Under the pieces are notes generated by a model, which was given only the letters and a program-made list of their open reading frames with translations, was not told the origin of the DNA and ran no database searches. From Pigmentiphaga litoralis (GTDB lineage Bacteria > Pseudomonadota > Gammaproteobacteria > Burkholderiales > Burkholderiaceae_B), in assembly GCF_013408655.1 (NCBI RefSeq), contig NZ_JACCBP010000001.1:3162001-3226000 (forward strand): a stretch of 64,000 nucleotides of DNA, written 5' to 3'. The stretch's first letter is position 1. Each line of letters begins with the position of its first letter. This document shows positions 51,339 through 60,312 of the stretch, in pieces. The translations under genes were made by a program, and so were the position numbers.

Positions 51339-52850
51339 TCACCCGGGCAGGGCGGCGCCTGCGCGGGTCTTGGCGATCTCGATCAATGCATTGCGGTCGA
51401 TCTTGTTGGTCGTGGCCAGCGGCAGCCGCGGCAGGAACCAGACGAAGCGGGGGTGCTGGTAGGCCGCCGCGTTGGCCAGCGCAAAAGCCTTGACGGCGTC
51501 TTCCGTCAGCGCCGCGCCTTCGCGAGGCACGACAAAGGCCACGGGCTTCTGGCCCTTGATCTCGTCGTCGATGGGAACGACACAGGCTTGAGCCACGTCC
51601 GGATGCCGCTCCAGCATCTTTTCCACGTCGCTCGGATAGATGTTTTCGCCGCCGCACACGAACATGTCGTCGACCCGGCCCACGAAGTAATGGAAGCCGT
51701 TCTCGTCGCGCGTGAAGACGTCCCCCGTCTTGTAGAACCCGTCGTCGGTAAACGGCGGCTTCAGGTCGGGCCGGTTGTGATAGCCCGTCATCAACGACGG
51801 GCAACGCATTTCCAGCTGCCCGCGATCGGCATCCCGGTTGTCACCGTCAACCAGTCGCAGGTCCACCAGGGGGTGCTTGTAGCCCACCGACAGCGTCGGC
51901 TGCGGAATGCCCGCCGGATGCGGGCCGAATACCAGCGGGCCGCCTTCGGTCGTGCCGTAGGCGTTGCTGATCTTTGCGTTGGGCATGGCCGCGTGGATGC
52001 CGGCGATCAGACTCGGGCTGACCGGGGCCGACCCCATCCGCAGGAATTCGACGCTCGACAGATCGGCCCGGGCGATGGCCTCGGTATCGCGCAGCATCAT
52101 GGCGATCATGGGCGGCACCGCGGTCAGCCAGGTGCACTGGTACTGCCCGATGGCATCGGCATACGACCCGGTCGTGAATTGCGACAGCAGCACCACCGTG
52201 GCGTGCGCCGCGCTCGACAGCTGCGTCAGCGCGAGCGCGTTCATGTGATACAGGGGCGCGGCAATCAGGTAGCGGTGCCGTTCCAGTTCCTGCCCGGCCA
52301 GGCGCGACGCCACCACCCACAGATGACTCTGGTGCGACAGCATCACGCCCTTGGGCTTGCCGGTCGAACCGGACGTGTAGAGGAACACGGCCGTCTCGCC
52401 CTGCTGCGGCACGATGGCGGCAAAGGGGCCGGGATACAGGAAGGCATCGAAGCCCTGCGGGCCCGCCGTTCCAAAGGCCACCGCCGGCATATCCGGCGGG
52501 CAGTCTTCGCGCCGCGCTGCATCGTGGAAGATCAGGCGGGCGCCAGAGTCCTCGATCACATAGTGGATGAGCGCCCTCGGGAACTTGAAGTTGACGGGCA
52601 CCGGGATCAGGCCCGCGCGCATCGTGCCGTACAGGACGGCAACATACTCGGCATTGTTGGCCGACAGGATGGCCACCCGGTCGCCCCGTCGATAGCCCTT
52701 GGCCACCAGCGACCGGGCAACGCCGTTTGCCATCGCATCGAGTTCCTGATAGCTGTAGGTGCGCGGCGTGTCGCCGCTCAGATCGATGATGGCGGGCTTG
52801 TCGGGCTTTTCCCGGTCGAACAGATCACCCAGATTGGTCATGGCATGCAT
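51339..52850 (-). CDS. Acyl-CoA ligase (AMP-dependent synthetase family)
   Basis: With AAGGAG 7 bases before the ATG at 52850, the product has 503 residues. The AMP-binding signature is FLYTSGSTGKPKGVMLSHQ. KISNAYGTTEGGPLVFGP, the hinge GRVDDMFVCGGENIYPSDVE and the catalytic Lys in TTNKIDRNAL follow. It activates a carboxylic acid with ATP and CoA. In this operon a benzoate-like or short-chain acid is plausible; the thioesterase at 53724 would release CoA again. Confidence 0.9.
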   Translation of the reverse strand: MHAMTNLGDLFDREKPDKPAIIDLSGDTPRTYSYQELDAMANGVARSLVAKGYRRGDRVAILSANNAEYVAVLYGTMRAGLIPVPVNFKFPRALIHYVIEDSGARLIFHDAARREDCPPDMPAVAFGTAGPQGFDAFLYPGPFAAIVPQQGETAVFLYTSGSTGKPKGVMLSHQSHLWVVASRLAGQELERHRYLIAAPLYHMNALALTQLSSAAHATVVLLSQFTTGSYADAIGQYQCTWLTAVPPMIAMMLRDTEAIARADLSSVEFLRMGSAPVSPSLIAGIHAAMPNAKISNAYGTTEGGPLVFGPHPAGIPQPTLSVGYKHPLVDLRLVDGDNRDADRGQLEMRCPSLMTGYHNRPDLKPPFTDDGFYKTGDVFTRDENGFHYFVGRVDDMFVCGGENIYPSDVEKMLERHPDVAQACVVPIDDEIKGQKPVAFVVPREGAALTEDAVKAFALANAAAYQHPRFVWFLPRLPLATTNKIDRNALIEIAKTRAGAALPG

Positions 52851-52872
52851 GCGCGGTCTCCTTGCGCCACGT

Positions 52873-53715
52873 TCATTCAATGAAAGCGATAACGGAATCG
52901 AAGGCAGAGCTGGCGGACACGGTCGCGCGCGCGCCGTCGCGCCGGCAGGCGATGCCGTGATCCCGGGCCGCGGCAAAGCACGCGTCGACATCCGCCAACG
53001 ACGTGGTCCGCAAGGTGACGGCGCCCATGTAGGCCTCGCGTCCTTCGGGCCGGAACGCCTGGTCCCCGTAACGATCCAGATAGGCGTCCGAGGTCATCAT
53101 TTCGAGGGCGAAATCGCCCAGTCGCAACGCTGCGGTATCGGCGCTGCGCACGGCCGCAGTTTGCCCAAGCACCGTGGCATACCGCCGGGCTTCCGCCGCC
53201 GGGTCTGGCACGACCACCGTGAACCCGGCAATGGCCACGGCGCCGTTGGCGTGTGATTGCCACTCCGGCCGCCACACCAGGTGGCGGGTGCGTTGCTCGC
53301 AGAAATAGACCCGACCGCCCTGGACGAACCCCGGCTTGAGACGCACCGTCCGGAACTTTGCTTCCTGCGTCGTGCCGTCCAGGTCAACCGGCCGGCCAAA
53401 CGCCAGCGGCAGTTCGGTGGGTACCCCGGCCGCGAGCAGGCGCGTGTATTCGGCATCGGCGTCTTCGGTCAGGAACACGAGCCCGTTCAGGCCGCGCGGA
53501 CTGTCCGCGACCTCCCGGCGTATCTTGTCGGTGCCGGTGGGCAGACCCACCAGCTCCAGATAGTCCTGGCCGAACATCATCAGGTGATTGATCGAACCCA
53601 GTGAATGAAAGCCCCGCGGCGTGAGATGGAACCCCAGCGCGCGGAACACGTCCGCCGCCGCGTCCATGTCGTACAGGACGTTGATGACGGCATGATCGAC
53701 GGAAGGCACCGGCAT
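52873..53715 (-). CDS. VOC-superfamily (glyoxalase_3-like) protein
   Basis: The 280-residue protein has two betaalphabetabetabeta repeats. The first is SVDHAVINVLYDMDAAADVF followed by GFHLTPRGFHSLGSINHLMM; the second is HANGAVAIAGFTVVVPDPAA with YATVLGQTAAVRSAD. The His-x-Glu pattern expected of metal-dependent VOC enzymes is partly visible (DHAV, YLELVG). It lies in the middle of the UbiD operon, 22 bases upstream of the ligase gene. Ring cleavage or isomerisation is possible but unproven. Confidence 0.8.
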   Translation of the reverse strand: MPVPSVDHAVINVLYDMDAAADVFRALGFHLTPRGFHSLGSINHLMMFGQDYLELVGLPTGTDKIRREVADSPRGLNGLVFLTEDADAEYTRLLAAGVPTELPLAFGRPVDLDGTTQEAKFRTVRLKPGFVQGGRVYFCEQRTRHLVWRPEWQSHANGAVAIAGFTVVVPDPAAEARRYATVLGQTAAVRSADTAALRLGDFALEMMTSDAYLDRYGDQAFRPEGREAYMGAVTLRTTSLADVDACFAAARDHGIACRRDGARATVSASSAFDSVIAFIE

Positions 53716-53723
53716 GATGGCGG

Positions 53724-54146
53724 CTATGCCTTGGGCGGTGCGGTCAGGTACACCCCGCGGCCGCTTGCCACCAGGGCCTTGTCCTTGTCATACACATGCG
53801 CTTCGGCCACCGAAAATTGCGATCCCCATCTGACGAGCTTGCCCGTCGCCGTCAGGTCGCCCGGCATGGCGGCGCGGTGGTAGTCGACGCGCATGTCGAT
53901 GGTCGGCACGCCGCGGCCGGTCTTGGACACCAGGGCCCAGTCGGCGGTCAGGTCGACCAGAGTCGCCAGGATGCCGCCGTGCGTGTACTTGCGGTCAGGG
54001 TTCACGACCCATTCTTCGCGCCACGTGGCTTTCAGGGTGATCTCCCCTTCGCCCACGCTCAGCACTTCAATGCCCAGCCATTGATGGAACGGACCACGCG
54101 TCAGCATGGCCTGTACTTTCTCTGCGGTAAGGATGTCGTCGGTCAT
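53724..54146 (-). CDS. Hotdog-fold thioesterase (PaaI type)
   Basis: The 140-residue protein has GGAGG before its ATG. The active-site stretch RKYTHGGILATLVDLTADWA carries the HGG and downstream Asp of PaaI thioesterases, followed by MRVDYHRAAMPGDLTATGKL. It hydrolyses an acyl- or aryl-CoA and would rescue CoA from a dead-end pathway thioester produced by the ligase. It is located 60 bases after the reductase gene in transcription order. Confidence 0.88.
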   Translation of the reverse strand: MTDDILTAEKVQAMLTRGPFHQWLGIEVLSVGEGEITLKATWREEWVVNPDRKYTHGGILATLVDLTADWALVSKTGRGVPTIDMRVDYHRAAMPGDLTATGKLVRWGSQFSVAEAHVYDKDKALVASGRGVYLTAPPKA

Positions 54147-54205
54147 AGTGCCTCCAGGGCGTCGGGAACCGGGTCGGGAATAGGCGTCGGGCGCGGGATC
54201 AAGGC

Positions 54206-55225
54206 TCAGGGAACGATGACGACCTTGCCCAGGACCTTGCGGTCCTGGATCATGGCCAGGCCTTCGGCGGCCTGTTCCAGCGGCAGCACCTTGTCGATGA
54301 CAGGCTTCATCTTGCCTTCCTGGATCAGCGTCATGAGGGCAGACAGGTTGTCGTCGTAGAAGCTGTTCGAGCCCATCACGTTGATCTCGAAACTCCAGAT
54401 GTAGCGCAGGTCTTCCTTGGGGTCGTGACCGGCCGTCGCGCCGCAGACCAGCAGGCGTCCGCCGCGCTTGATGCACTTGAGCGACGGCACCCAGGTGTCC
54501 CCGCCGGTGAAGTTGATGACGACATCGACACCGCCTTCGTTCGACCGCCGCTGCGGCTTGCCGTACTTTTCGATCGCCCACTTCGAAAAGTCGACGTCCT
54601 TGTAGTTGATGACATGATCGGCGCCCAGGTCCTTGAGCCTGGCCATCTTGTCTTCGCCGCCCGCGCAGGCAATGACCTCGGCGCCCAGCAACTTGGCCAG
54701 GATGACGCAGCCGGTGCCCACGCCGCCGCTTGCGCCCAGCACCAGCACCTTGTCGCCCTTCTTGATGGTGTTGTGGGTCACGATCATGCGGTGCGCGGTG
54801 CCATAGGCGACCGGCAAGGACGCCGCTTCTTCGAACGTGACCTGATCGGGCATGCGGATCAACTGGTCGCTCGACACCAGGCAATATTCAGCCATGCCGC
54901 CATTGAGCATCTCGCCCATCAAGCCCTTTTTCTTGTTAAGCGGATTGACCAGCACCCGGTCGCCCGGCGCCCAGCCTTCGACGCCCGCGCCCACCTCGAC
55001 AATCTGTCCGGCCATGTCCAGTCCGATGATGACCGGCAGCGGCACCTTGATGCCCGGCATGCCGCGCACCGTGAACACGTCGTGGTAGTTGAACGACGAC
55101 GCGCCGACACGGATGACGACATGGCCCTCGGTCACTTGCGGTCGCGGAAAGTCATTTACGACTTTCAGTTCTGAAAGGTCGCCGTGCTGCGACAGCAGCA
55201 AGGCCTTCATGGTGGTTTCGCTCAT
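54206..55225 (-). CDS. MDR-family NAD(P)-dependent oxidoreductase (quinone oxidoreductase/zinc-less ADH type)
   Basis: The 339-residue protein has the GroES-like start MKALLLSQHGDLSELKVVND and SSFNYHDVFTVRGMPG, where the usual zinc Cys is replaced by Asn. The nucleotide-binding loop is LVLGASGGVGTGCVILAK. The structural-zinc loop is also missing, so it belongs to the quinone reductase/enoyl reductase side of the superfamily. It probably reduces an enone or enoyl-CoA in the UbiD operon. Confidence 0.85.
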   Translation of the reverse strand: MSETTMKALLLSQHGDLSELKVVNDFPRPQVTEGHVVIRVGASSFNYHDVFTVRGMPGIKVPLPVIIGLDMAGQIVEVGAGVEGWAPGDRVLVNPLNKKKGLMGEMLNGGMAEYCLVSSDQLIRMPDQVTFEEAASLPVAYGTAHRMIVTHNTIKKGDKVLVLGASGGVGTGCVILAKLLGAEVIACAGGEDKMARLKDLGADHVINYKDVDFSKWAIEKYGKPQRRSNEGGVDVVINFTGGDTWVPSLKCIKRGGRLLVCGATAGHDPKEDLRYIWSFEINVMGSNSFYDDNLSALMTLIQEGKMKPVIDKVLPLEQAAEGLAMIQDRKVLGKVVIVP

Positions 55226-55249
55226 CGTTCTTCCTTGGGGTGGACCGCT

Positions 55250-55792
55250 CTACTGGACCGCCTGCACCAGGCGATTGACATGGGTGGCAACGCGAGGACT
55301 GTCGATGCCATAGATGTGGATCGACACGGCGTCCTCGCCACCGGGATTCCCGAGGCGATGCGCCTCCTGGATGCCCGCATAGGTAAAGGTGATGTCGCCG
55401 ACGCAGCGCGTGCGCCGCTCCTGCAGCCGGACGCCCCGGCAGTCGGGGGACCACGCGTAGCATTCCTCTTGCAAGGTGCCCGCGACGACGGCATAGCTGC
55501 ACCAGGTGTGATGACCGTGCACAGGACTGAACTGGCCGGCGCCCCAGACGATCGCCACGACCGAAAAGCGGCCGGCATCGTCGGCGTACAGAAGGTGGCG
55601 CGCGTAGCTGTCGGCGCGGCCGACGCGTTGCGCAGCGTTCAGGAACGTGGGTTGGGCGATGGCGGACTGCAAGGCGCGCTGCAATGCATGGGGGATGTCG
55701 TCGGTGCAACCGGCGCATGCGTGACGGATCTCGTCCGCCAGGACGCACAGCGCTTCGTTTTGCTTGCTTCCATCAACTTCCATCGTTGCCAT
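55250..55792 (-). CDS. Cysteine dioxygenase-like protein
   Basis: The 180-residue protein from ATG 55792 starts 4 bases after the Bug stop. The iron-binding region reads FSVVAIVWGAGQFSPVHGHH (H-x-H-H), then the acidic TLQEECYAWSP segment and a later His in IQEAHRLGN. This is close to the cysteine dioxygenase pattern, including GAGQFSPVHGHHTWC. The position within an aromatic-type operon hints at a non-cysteine thiol such as a mercapto acid. An ATG at 55783 is an alternative start. Confidence 0.83.
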   Translation of the reverse strand: MATMEVDGSKQNEALCVLADEIRHACAGCTDDIPHALQRALQSAIAQPTFLNAAQRVGRADSYARHLLYADDAGRFSVVAIVWGAGQFSPVHGHHTWCSYAVVAGTLQEECYAWSPDCRGVRLQERRTRCVGDITFTYAGIQEAHRLGNPGGEDAVSIHIYGIDSPRVATHVNRLVQAVQ

Positions 55793-55796
55793 GGCC

Positions 55797-56765
55797 TCAA
55801 TCCACCCGCGCACCTGAATCCGTCACGACCTTGCCCCACTTCTCGATCTCCTGGTTCGAAAACGTGGTGTATTCGGCAGGCGTCATCACCATCGGCTGCC
55901 ACCCTTCCTTGACCATGTATTCGGTCATGCGCGGCGACCGCACCGCACGCGCCACGGCGGCATTCAGCTTCTCGGTGATCGCAGGCGGCAAGCCCGCGGG
56001 CGCACCCAATCCCAGCCAGCCCAGCACCTCGTAGCCGGGCACGCCCGCCTCGGCGATCGTCGGAATGTCCGGTTCGCTTGCCGTGCGCGTCGACCCCGTG
56101 ACCCCCAGGGCACGCAGGCGGCCGGACTGCACGTGCGGCATCGCGGCCGACACCGCCGCGAACATCACCTGCGCTTGCCCACCCACCACCCCGAGCAGGC
56201 CCGGAGACGTGCCGTTGTACGGGATGTGCATCATGTCGATGCCCGCCATGGTCTTGAACAACTCGGTGGCCAGATGCGCGCCCCCGCCACTGCCGCCCGA
56301 CGCATAGTTGAGCGCGCCCGGCTTGGCCTTGGCGAGCGCCAGCAATTCCTTCACGTTGGTTGCCGGCACGCTGGGATGCACCACCAGCACCAGCGGGTAC
56401 GCCGCCACGAAGGCGATGTGCGTGAAGTCCTTGCGCAGGTCGTAATTGAGCTTGCGATACAGCGTCGCATTGGCGGCGCCGCTCGACGTTTCCATCATCA
56501 AGGTGTAGCCATCGGCCGGCGCGCGCGCCACCATTTCGGCGGCGATATTGCCCGATGCGCCGCCGCGATTCTCGATGTACACGGTCTGGCCAAGATTCAA
56601 TTCGGCCGCGAGGGCACGCGCCATGATGTCGTTCGGTCCGCCTGGCGTGTAGCCCACGACCAGCTTGACGGCCTTGGTGGGATAGTCGTCGGCCAGGGCC
56701 GGGTTCGAGGCGGCGAACGAGACCGCGCAACACGCGGCGAGCAGGGTGAGGCGGTGACGTAGCAT
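55797..56765 (-). CDS. Bug-family periplasmic solute-binding protein, first gene of UbiD operon
   Basis: The start at 56765 gives 322 residues with signal LRHRLTLLAACCAVSFAASN and cleavage ALA-DD. The Bug markers are YPTKAVKLVVGYTPGGPNDI, IENRGGASGNIAAEMVARAP, DGYTLMMETSSG and PYNGTSPGLLGVVGG. It heads the operon 56765-49703, so it presumably captures the acid processed by the ligase and UbiD. A small palindrome (56822-56833) lies upstream. Confidence 0.9.
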   Translation of the reverse strand: MLRHRLTLLAACCAVSFAASNPALADDYPTKAVKLVVGYTPGGPNDIMARALAAELNLGQTVYIENRGGASGNIAAEMVARAPADGYTLMMETSSGAANATLYRKLNYDLRKDFTHIAFVAAYPLVLVVHPSVPATNVKELLALAKAKPGALNYASGGSGGGAHLATELFKTMAGIDMMHIPYNGTSPGLLGVVGGQAQVMFAAVSAAMPHVQSGRLRALGVTGSTRTASEPDIPTIAEAGVPGYEVLGWLGLGAPAGLPPAITEKLNAAVARAVRSPRMTEYMVKEGWQPMVMTPAEYTTFSNQEIEKWGKVVTDSGARVD

Positions 56766-57406
56766 GGGATTCCCTTTTGCAAGGGGCGATCCCGACAGAG
56801 ACGCGCCCCGGTATTCGGACAACTCTTGCGAGTGCTAAATACTGCCGCGGGGTCGTGTTCTCCACAGCGTGGGCGAATGCCACGGGGGAGGGGCCGAGGT
56901 TGCCAGCGAAGTGCTGCGACGCAGCACCTGACTTCAAGGTAAAGCGTGTGCCGGAGCATCGTCAAGAGGTCGGAAAACGGCCCGGAATGGCCGTGCACCG
57001 CGATGATCAGCCCATGCACCGCGCCGTTGCCGGCGCGGGTTCAGCGACCCAGTCCGGTGCGTCGCGGCTACCTTGATCTCGCACTCTGTTCAAATTTGAG
57101 CATGTTCATATCGATTGCCGGACCGCTTGCTGGTGTGATCGTGCCTGACTGCCGAATCGCGATTTGCCCGATGTTGCAGCCAGCCCGCACCATAGACGTG
57201 CGCGGCGGTAATCGCGGATGCATCCTGCCTACCCCCCTATCCCGTTCCGTCGGCCCAAGCCAAGACCATGACGCCGGTGTCCGCACCCTGCTATGGTGCA
57301 AAAAAAGCAGCCTGCCGGTAAGAATTATTTTTTGTGTATCGGCATTCTTTCGGTGTCCACGTGCTTCCTTCGGCCGATTTCGCAGAATCGCGTGCCTTGC
57401 GATCGC
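56766..57406. other. Long intergenic region, promoter of UbiD operon and downstream of LysR
   Basis: No convincing gene is seen in these 641 bases; the open frames present have poor codon character. It contains the palindrome ACTC-TTGC-GAGT (56822-56833) close to the Bug start, and A/T-rich patches at 57299-57335. It is the largest non-coding block in the window. Confidence 0.5.
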
Positions 57407-58318
57407 CTATGTCCATGCGCCCTTTGCATAGGTCTTCATCAGCTGCCGCATCGACTCGGCCGCCGGTGACAGGCTCCGGTCCGCCAGCCGCAGAATGCCC
57501 AGCGTGCGTTCCACTTTCGGCCGCGTCAGCGGAACGAACACCAGCTTGTCCATCCAGGGCGGCAAGCCCAGGCGCGCCAGCACGGTCACGCCCACGCCAT
57601 GGTCGATCATCGACAACAGCGAAATCATGTTGGACGCATAGATGGAACACCGGCGCAGCGGTTCGGCCTCGTCCGTGCTCGCGAGCCCCGCATGGGCAGT
57701 CGTGCCGATCAGCGGCAACGCGCCGAGTTCGCTCCAGCGCAGCTGGCGCCGCGCCGCCAGGGGATGATCATGCCGGCAGACCAGGCCAAACACATCGGTC
57801 ACCAAGGGTTCGAACATCAGGCGCTTGTCGGCGGCGCCGCCCGCGGTCACGCCAAAATCGAGTTCGCCGGACAGCACCATCCGCGTCACGTTGATCGAGT
57901 TGTCGTCGAGCAGGCGCAGGGCAATGCCGGGGTGGCGTTCACTGTACTGAGCCACCAGCGCAGGCAGCCAGTTGGTGGCGAACGCCGTGATGGTTCCCAG
58001 ACTCAGGGTGCCGGTCTCGCTGCGGGCATAACGCTCCAGGGTGTCGAGCACGGTGTCGTGCCGGCCAAGCAGTTCGCGGATCAGCGGCAGGCAGTATTGC
58101 CCGTAAGGCGTCAGCGTTGAGCGGTTGCCGGTTTCGAACAGCTGGTGGCCCAGGCGGTCTTCCAGCTGCTTGATGGCCAGCGACAGGGCTGGCTGCGACC
58201 GGCACATGCGGATAGCCGCCGCCTGGAAGCTGCCGGTGTCCACGACACAAAGAAAATAACGAAGCTGTGCAAGGGACACGTCGCGCAGGGCAGCGGAAAG
58301 GGTGGCGCGCATTTGCAA
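57407..58318 (-). CDS. LysR-family transcriptional regulator
   Basis: The 303-residue protein has the helix-turn-helix SLAQLRYFLCVVDTGSFQAA and CRSQPALSLAIKQLEDRLGH near the N-terminus, followed by the effector lobes with VTDVFGLVCRHDHPLAARRQ. It is divergent from the hydrolase and Bug genes at 58405 and 59281. The AT-rich gap (58322-58370) contains TTAA-N4-TTAA, a LysR-type dyad, so it probably activates them. Confidence 0.9.
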   Translation of the reverse strand: MQMRATLSAALRDVSLAQLRYFLCVVDTGSFQAAAIRMCRSQPALSLAIKQLEDRLGHQLFETGNRSTLTPYGQYCLPLIRELLGRHDTVLDTLERYARSETGTLSLGTITAFATNWLPALVAQYSERHPGIALRLLDDNSINVTRMVLSGELDFGVTAGGAADKRLMFEPLVTDVFGLVCRHDHPLAARRQLRWSELGALPLIGTTAHAGLASTDEAEPLRRCSIYASNMISLLSMIDHGVGVTVLARLGLPPWMDKLVFVPLTRPKVERTLGILRLADRSLSPAAESMRQLMKTYAKGAWT

Positions 58319-58338
58319 ACCTGATCCAGGTATTAATT

Positions 58339-58350
58339 GTTTAAATTTTA
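58339..58350. promoter_or_regulatory. Putative LysR-type dyad
   Basis: TTAATTGTTTAA (58335-58348 region) is a short inverted repeat in the AT-rich 86-base gap between the divergent LysR gene and the hydrolase gene. It is consistent with a LysR binding site but short. Confidence 0.4.
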
Positions 58351-58404
58351 CTTATAGGCTGATCGGATCGAGACTAGCGCATTCCCGGTTTTCTCTGGTC
58401 TTTC

Positions 58405-59250
58405 ATGCGCCCTGCTCCGTTACCTGCGACACCTGCCCGGCCGTTCGACTTTTCGTATGTCGATACCCTGCCACACCAGGACGTCGATGGCTGCCGGCTG
58501 TACCTGGGCAAGCCCGCGACACCGCCGCCCGCAGCGCAGCCGCGCCTGCTGTTCGTGCCGGGCGCCTATCACGGGGCCTGGTGTTACGCGAACTACCTGC
58601 AGTACTGCGACGAGCACGGCATCGCCTGTGCCGCCGTGGATCTGGCCGGGCATGGCGCGCTGGCGCCCGACCCCGGCCTGCTTCGCCTGACCGTGCCGGA
58701 TCTTGCCCGGCAGGTGCTTGCGGCGTTCGACGCGCTGCCGGGGCCCACGGTACTGGTCGGCCACAGCCTGGGTGCCTTGCTGGTGGCGTGGTGTGCCACG
58801 CAGCGCACGCCGGCTGGCCTGATCCTGCTGGCGCCATCGCCGCCCGGCAATCTGCCGGGCGCCAAGGCCTTGCCACCGAAACCGGTCGACCAGGTCTGCG
58901 CGCCGCCTGCCGACGAGGAAATCCGCAGCCGCTTTGCCGGCACGCCCGAGGATGCCGATGTGTCCGCCATCGTCGCCCGCCTGTGCGACGAGTCGCCCGG
59001 CGTATTGAACGACCGCTATCTGCTGCGGGTGCCTGTCGATCCGGCACGGCAACGCGCGCCGGGCCTGTGCATCGAAGCCGGCCGCGATACGCCTGACCGG
59101 CATCCCGAAGGGCAGGATCGCGCGGTGGCGGACTTTCTTGGGCTCGACTGCCAGCGGCTGGACGACGCGCCCCATTGCATGATGTACGCCGCGGGATGGG
59201 AGCGCAGCATGGCTGCCATCCACACCTGGTTTCGCAGCACCTTCAACTAG
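58405..59250 (+). CDS. Alpha/beta hydrolase (esterase/lactonase family)
   Basis: The 281-residue cytoplasmic hydrolase has RLLFVPGAYHGAWCYANYLQ, the nucleophile elbow VLVGHSLGALLVAWC and a C-terminal His in DDAPHCMMYAAGWERS. There is no signal peptide. It is followed 30 bases on by a Bug gene, so it may hydrolyse the ester or lactone imported with it. The ligand is unknown. Confidence 0.87.
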   Translation: MRPAPLPATPARPFDFSYVDTLPHQDVDGCRLYLGKPATPPPAAQPRLLFVPGAYHGAWCYANYLQYCDEHGIACAAVDLAGHGALAPDPGLLRLTVPDLARQVLAAFDALPGPTVLVGHSLGALLVAWCATQRTPAGLILLAPSPPGNLPGAKALPPKPVDQVCAPPADEEIRSRFAGTPEDADVSAIVARLCDESPGVLNDRYLLRVPVDPARQRAPGLCIEAGRDTPDRHPEGQDRAVADFLGLDCQRLDDAPHCMMYAAGWERSMAAIHTWFRSTFN

Positions 59251-59280
59251 AACAGTGACGTCCGTCACGAGGAGACACCC

Positions 59281-60267
59281 ATGGTCCATCGAAGCCTGAG
59301 CCGCATGACACTGCTGGCCACGGCCGGCGTACTGGCTGCCACGACATTGCTTGCCACGTTGCCGGCAGCCGCCGCGGACTGGCCGACCAAGCCCGTCAAG
59401 ATCATTGCGCCGTCGGCTGCCGGCGGCGGCGCGGACATGATTGCGCGGACCACGGCGCGCCTGCTCGAAGAACGCTTCAAGCAACCCTTCGTGGTCGAAA
59501 ACCGGCCGGGTGCGGGCGGCATCCTGGGCACCACCTCGGTCAAGAACGCCGCCCCCGACGGCTATACCTTCCTGATCTCCACCAGCTCGACGCACTCCGC
59601 CAACCAGTACCTGTACAAGGATCTGTCGTATGACGCGGTCAAGGATTTCACGCAGGTCAGCCTGATCGGGACCTTTGGCGCGGTTGCGCTGGTGGCGCCG
59701 AAAAGCCCGTTCAAGACCCTGCCCGAACTGACGACCTACGCCACGGCCAATCCGAACAAGGTGTTCTTCGGGTATTACAGTTCGTCATCGCAGGTGCCGG
59801 CCGAACTGCTCAAGGCGCGTGGCAAGCTGCCGATCGACGGCGTCGCGTACAAGAACATCACGCAGATCATTACCGACCTGATCGGCGGGCAGATCACGTT
59901 CGCCTTTGTCGACTACCTGACTGCCATGGGAACGATCCAGGGCGGTCAGCTGCGCCCGCTGGCTGTGACTGGCGAAGAACGCTTGCGCGCCTGGCCGGAT
60001 GTTCCGACCATGGCGAGCTTTTACCCAGGCTTCACGGTGACGGGATGGTATGGCGTGTCGGCGCCGGCGGGTACGCCCAAGGCGATCATTGCGGACGTCG
60101 AGAAGGCCATGCGCAGTGCCCTGAACACGCCCGAAGTGAAGGAGCGCTTTGAAGGCTTTGGCGTGACGGTCAAGACGATGGACAGCGACGCCTTCACCGA
60201 CTTCGTGAAACGTGATCGCGGCACGTGGGCCGAGTGGGTCCGCATCGCCAACATCAAGCCGCAGTAA
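59281..60267 (+). CDS. Bug-family periplasmic solute-binding protein
   Basis: The 328-residue protein has signal SRMTLLATAGVLAATTLLAT and cleavage AAA-DW. The Bug core WPTKPVKIIAPSAAGGGADM, VENRPGAGGILGTTSV, DGYTFLISTSST and YKNITQIITDLIGG is clear. GAGGAG lies nine bases before the ATG. It is co-transcribed with the hydrolase at 58405. Confidence 0.9.
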   Translation: MVHRSLSRMTLLATAGVLAATTLLATLPAAAADWPTKPVKIIAPSAAGGGADMIARTTARLLEERFKQPFVVENRPGAGGILGTTSVKNAAPDGYTFLISTSSTHSANQYLYKDLSYDAVKDFTQVSLIGTFGAVALVAPKSPFKTLPELTTYATANPNKVFFGYYSSSSQVPAELLKARGKLPIDGVAYKNITQIITDLIGGQITFAFVDYLTAMGTIQGGQLRPLAVTGEERLRAWPDVPTMASFYPGFTVTGWYGVSAPAGTPKAIIADVEKAMRSALNTPEVKERFEGFGVTVKTMDSDAFTDFVKRDRGTWAEWVRIANIKPQ

Positions 60268-60275
60268 GCCACGCG

Positions 60276-60305
60276 GGCAGGCCAGGCAGCGTGGCCTGGC
60301 CCTGC
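60276..60305. terminator. Hairpin between convergent Bug and LivK genes
   Basis: GCAGGCCAGG (60278-60287 area) pairs with CCTGGCCCTGC (60295-60305) with one bulge. The 45-base gap between the convergent stops has no T run on either side, so a bidirectional terminator is only probable. Confidence 0.5.
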
Positions 60306-60312
60306 TCCAGCC

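Noticed and set aside
57280..57340. Terminator for the LysR gene at 57407
   Set aside because: The T-rich stretch is not preceded by a stem of more than four or five pairs on the minus strand.
56946..57431. 161-codon plus-strand open frame in the long intergenic region
   Set aside because: The translation has many Cys, Arg and Ser residues without a hydrophobic pattern, no RBS is present, and the frame runs into the antisense of the LysR gene. It looks like a GC-rich chance frame.
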